From an uncultured Collinsella sp. (GTDB lineage: Bacteria > Actinomycetota > Coriobacteriia > Coriobacteriales > Coriobacteriaceae): DNA of 7,152 bases. Numbering within the stretch: the stretch's first letter is position 1; each line of letters opens with the position of its first letter. The stretch is from the NCBI GenBank assembly GCA_902388545.1, contig CABMPS010000096.1, positions 1 to 7,152 on the forward strand. Reading direction: 5' to 3'. The position numbers were made by a program, and so were the translations under genes. The notes under the pieces were generated by a model. It saw only the letters and a program-made list of their open reading frames with translations. It was not told the origin of the DNA and did no database searches. Shown one piece after another: positions 6,394 through 7,152 of this stretch.

Positions 6394-7152
6394 ATGGAAC
6401 TCGACAAACAACAGATCAAGCGACTGCGCGAGCGTCATCATCGTCGTCACGGCATCCGCCCCGCTCATAGCGAAGCCATGGAAAACGTCACCCGCTTCCT
6501 CAAGCGCGCATTCAATATTCGCGAGGGTCGCGCGCCCTACCACGTGATCCGCAAGCGTTTTGTAAACGGGGCGCGTCTGACTGGCTCCCACCTATGCATC
6601 CTCATCATCGCCATGCTCATCGCGAGCATCGGCCTCGATATCGATTCGGACATCGCCATCGTGGGCGCCATGCTCATCTGCCCGCTTATGGGATCGGTCC
6701 TTGCCATGGCATATGGCATCGCCACGCTCGACCGCGAGATCACCGTCGAGGCCGTCGCGGGCCTGGCGCTGCAAATGGCCTTTTGCCTGGTAACGTCCAC
6801 ACTGTACTTTAAGCTCTCGCCCCTTGGCACCACCACGGCCGCCATTATCGACAACTCAACGCCCACCGTGTGGGACCTCGCTGTCGCGCTCGCCGGCGGC
6901 TTTGCGGGCGGCCTAGGCAACTCGCGCGACCAGGAGCCCGCAACGCTCATCGCCGGCGTAGCCGTGGCGACCGCGCTCATGCCGCCCCTGTGCGCGGCGG
7001 GCTATGGCATCGCCATCGCGAGCGGGTCGCTGTTCCTCTCGGCCCTCTACGAGTTTGGCATCAACGTCGTCTTTATCGCGCTGGCGGCCGAAGCCGTATT
7101 GCTTCTTTTGCGTGTACCGCTCAAGCGTGCCAGCGTGGAAGGGTTCACCGCG
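6394..7152 (+). CDS. DUF389 family integral membrane protein, N-terminal 253 residues (3' end outside window)
   Basis: The reading frame is open from the ATG at 6394 to the window edge (253 codons) and matches the DUF389 family (Pfam PF04087), polytopic membrane proteins of unknown function. Characteristic motifs are SDIAIVGAMLICPLMGSVLA (85-104), the DLAVALAGGFAGG segment (161-173), and VATALMPPLCAAGYGIA (191-207). About five or six hydrophobic segments lie between residue 67 and 239. The first 60 residues are hydrophilic and basic, with a His/Arg cluster RERHHRRHG (12-20). The start follows a GAGGTGG ribosome site by only a few bases. It is divergent from the surface-protein gene, with no sign of a shared function. 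No role can be given beyond the family name. Confidence 0.9.
   Translation, partial: MELDKQQIKRLRERHHRRHGIRPAHSEAMENVTRFLKRAFNIREGRAPYHVIRKRFVNGARLTGSHLCILIIAMLIASIGLDIDSDIAIVGAMLICPLMGSVLAMAYGIATLDREITVEAVAGLALQMAFCLVTSTLYFKLSPLGTTTAAIIDNSTPTVWDLAVALAGGFAGGLGNSRDQEPATLIAGVAVATALMPPLCAAGYGIAIASGSLFLSALYEFGINVVFIALAAEAVLLLLRVPLKRASVEGFTA

Overview
The window looks like chromosomal DNA of a GC-rich Gram-positive actinobacterium of the Coriobacteriia, most likely Collinsella or a close relative. The support is strong GC bias at third codon positions, Shine-Dalgarno sites close to AAAGGAG, and a very alanine-rich surface protein with an LAQTG-type sortase signal. The genus is an inference from the gene set and style; no 16S or other marker is present.

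Layout from left to right: (1) the 5' part of a type III pantothenate kinase gene (coaX) on the minus strand, running off the left edge; (2) a divergent intergenic region holding a near-perfect 34-bp-arm palindrome between two candidate -10 boxes; (3) a complete OPT-superfamily oligopeptide transporter on the plus strand, ending in a strong intrinsic terminator; (4) a second terminator facing the other way, belonging to (5) a complete 1146-residue cell-wall-anchored surface protein on the minus strand; (6) an AT-richer divergent intergenic region with a 12-bp palindrome and a 12-bp direct repeat; (7) the 5' part of a DUF389-family membrane protein on the plus strand, running off the right edge.

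The genes do not form one operon. They are two divergent pairs (coaX/OPT and surface protein/DUF389) joined at a convergent junction (OPT/surface protein) where each gene has its own hairpin terminator. CoaX makes coenzyme A precursor, and the OPT protein probably imports peptides or related solutes. The surface protein displays a CAP/SCP domain between two long alanine-rich coiled-coil arms on the cell wall.

The most interesting signal is a run of nine G residues in the coding strand of the surface gene, just after the signal peptide. Gain or loss of one G brings a stop codon within a few codons, so the gene has the structure of an on/off phase-variable surface antigen. The long palindrome upstream of coaX and OPT is the second point worth following.
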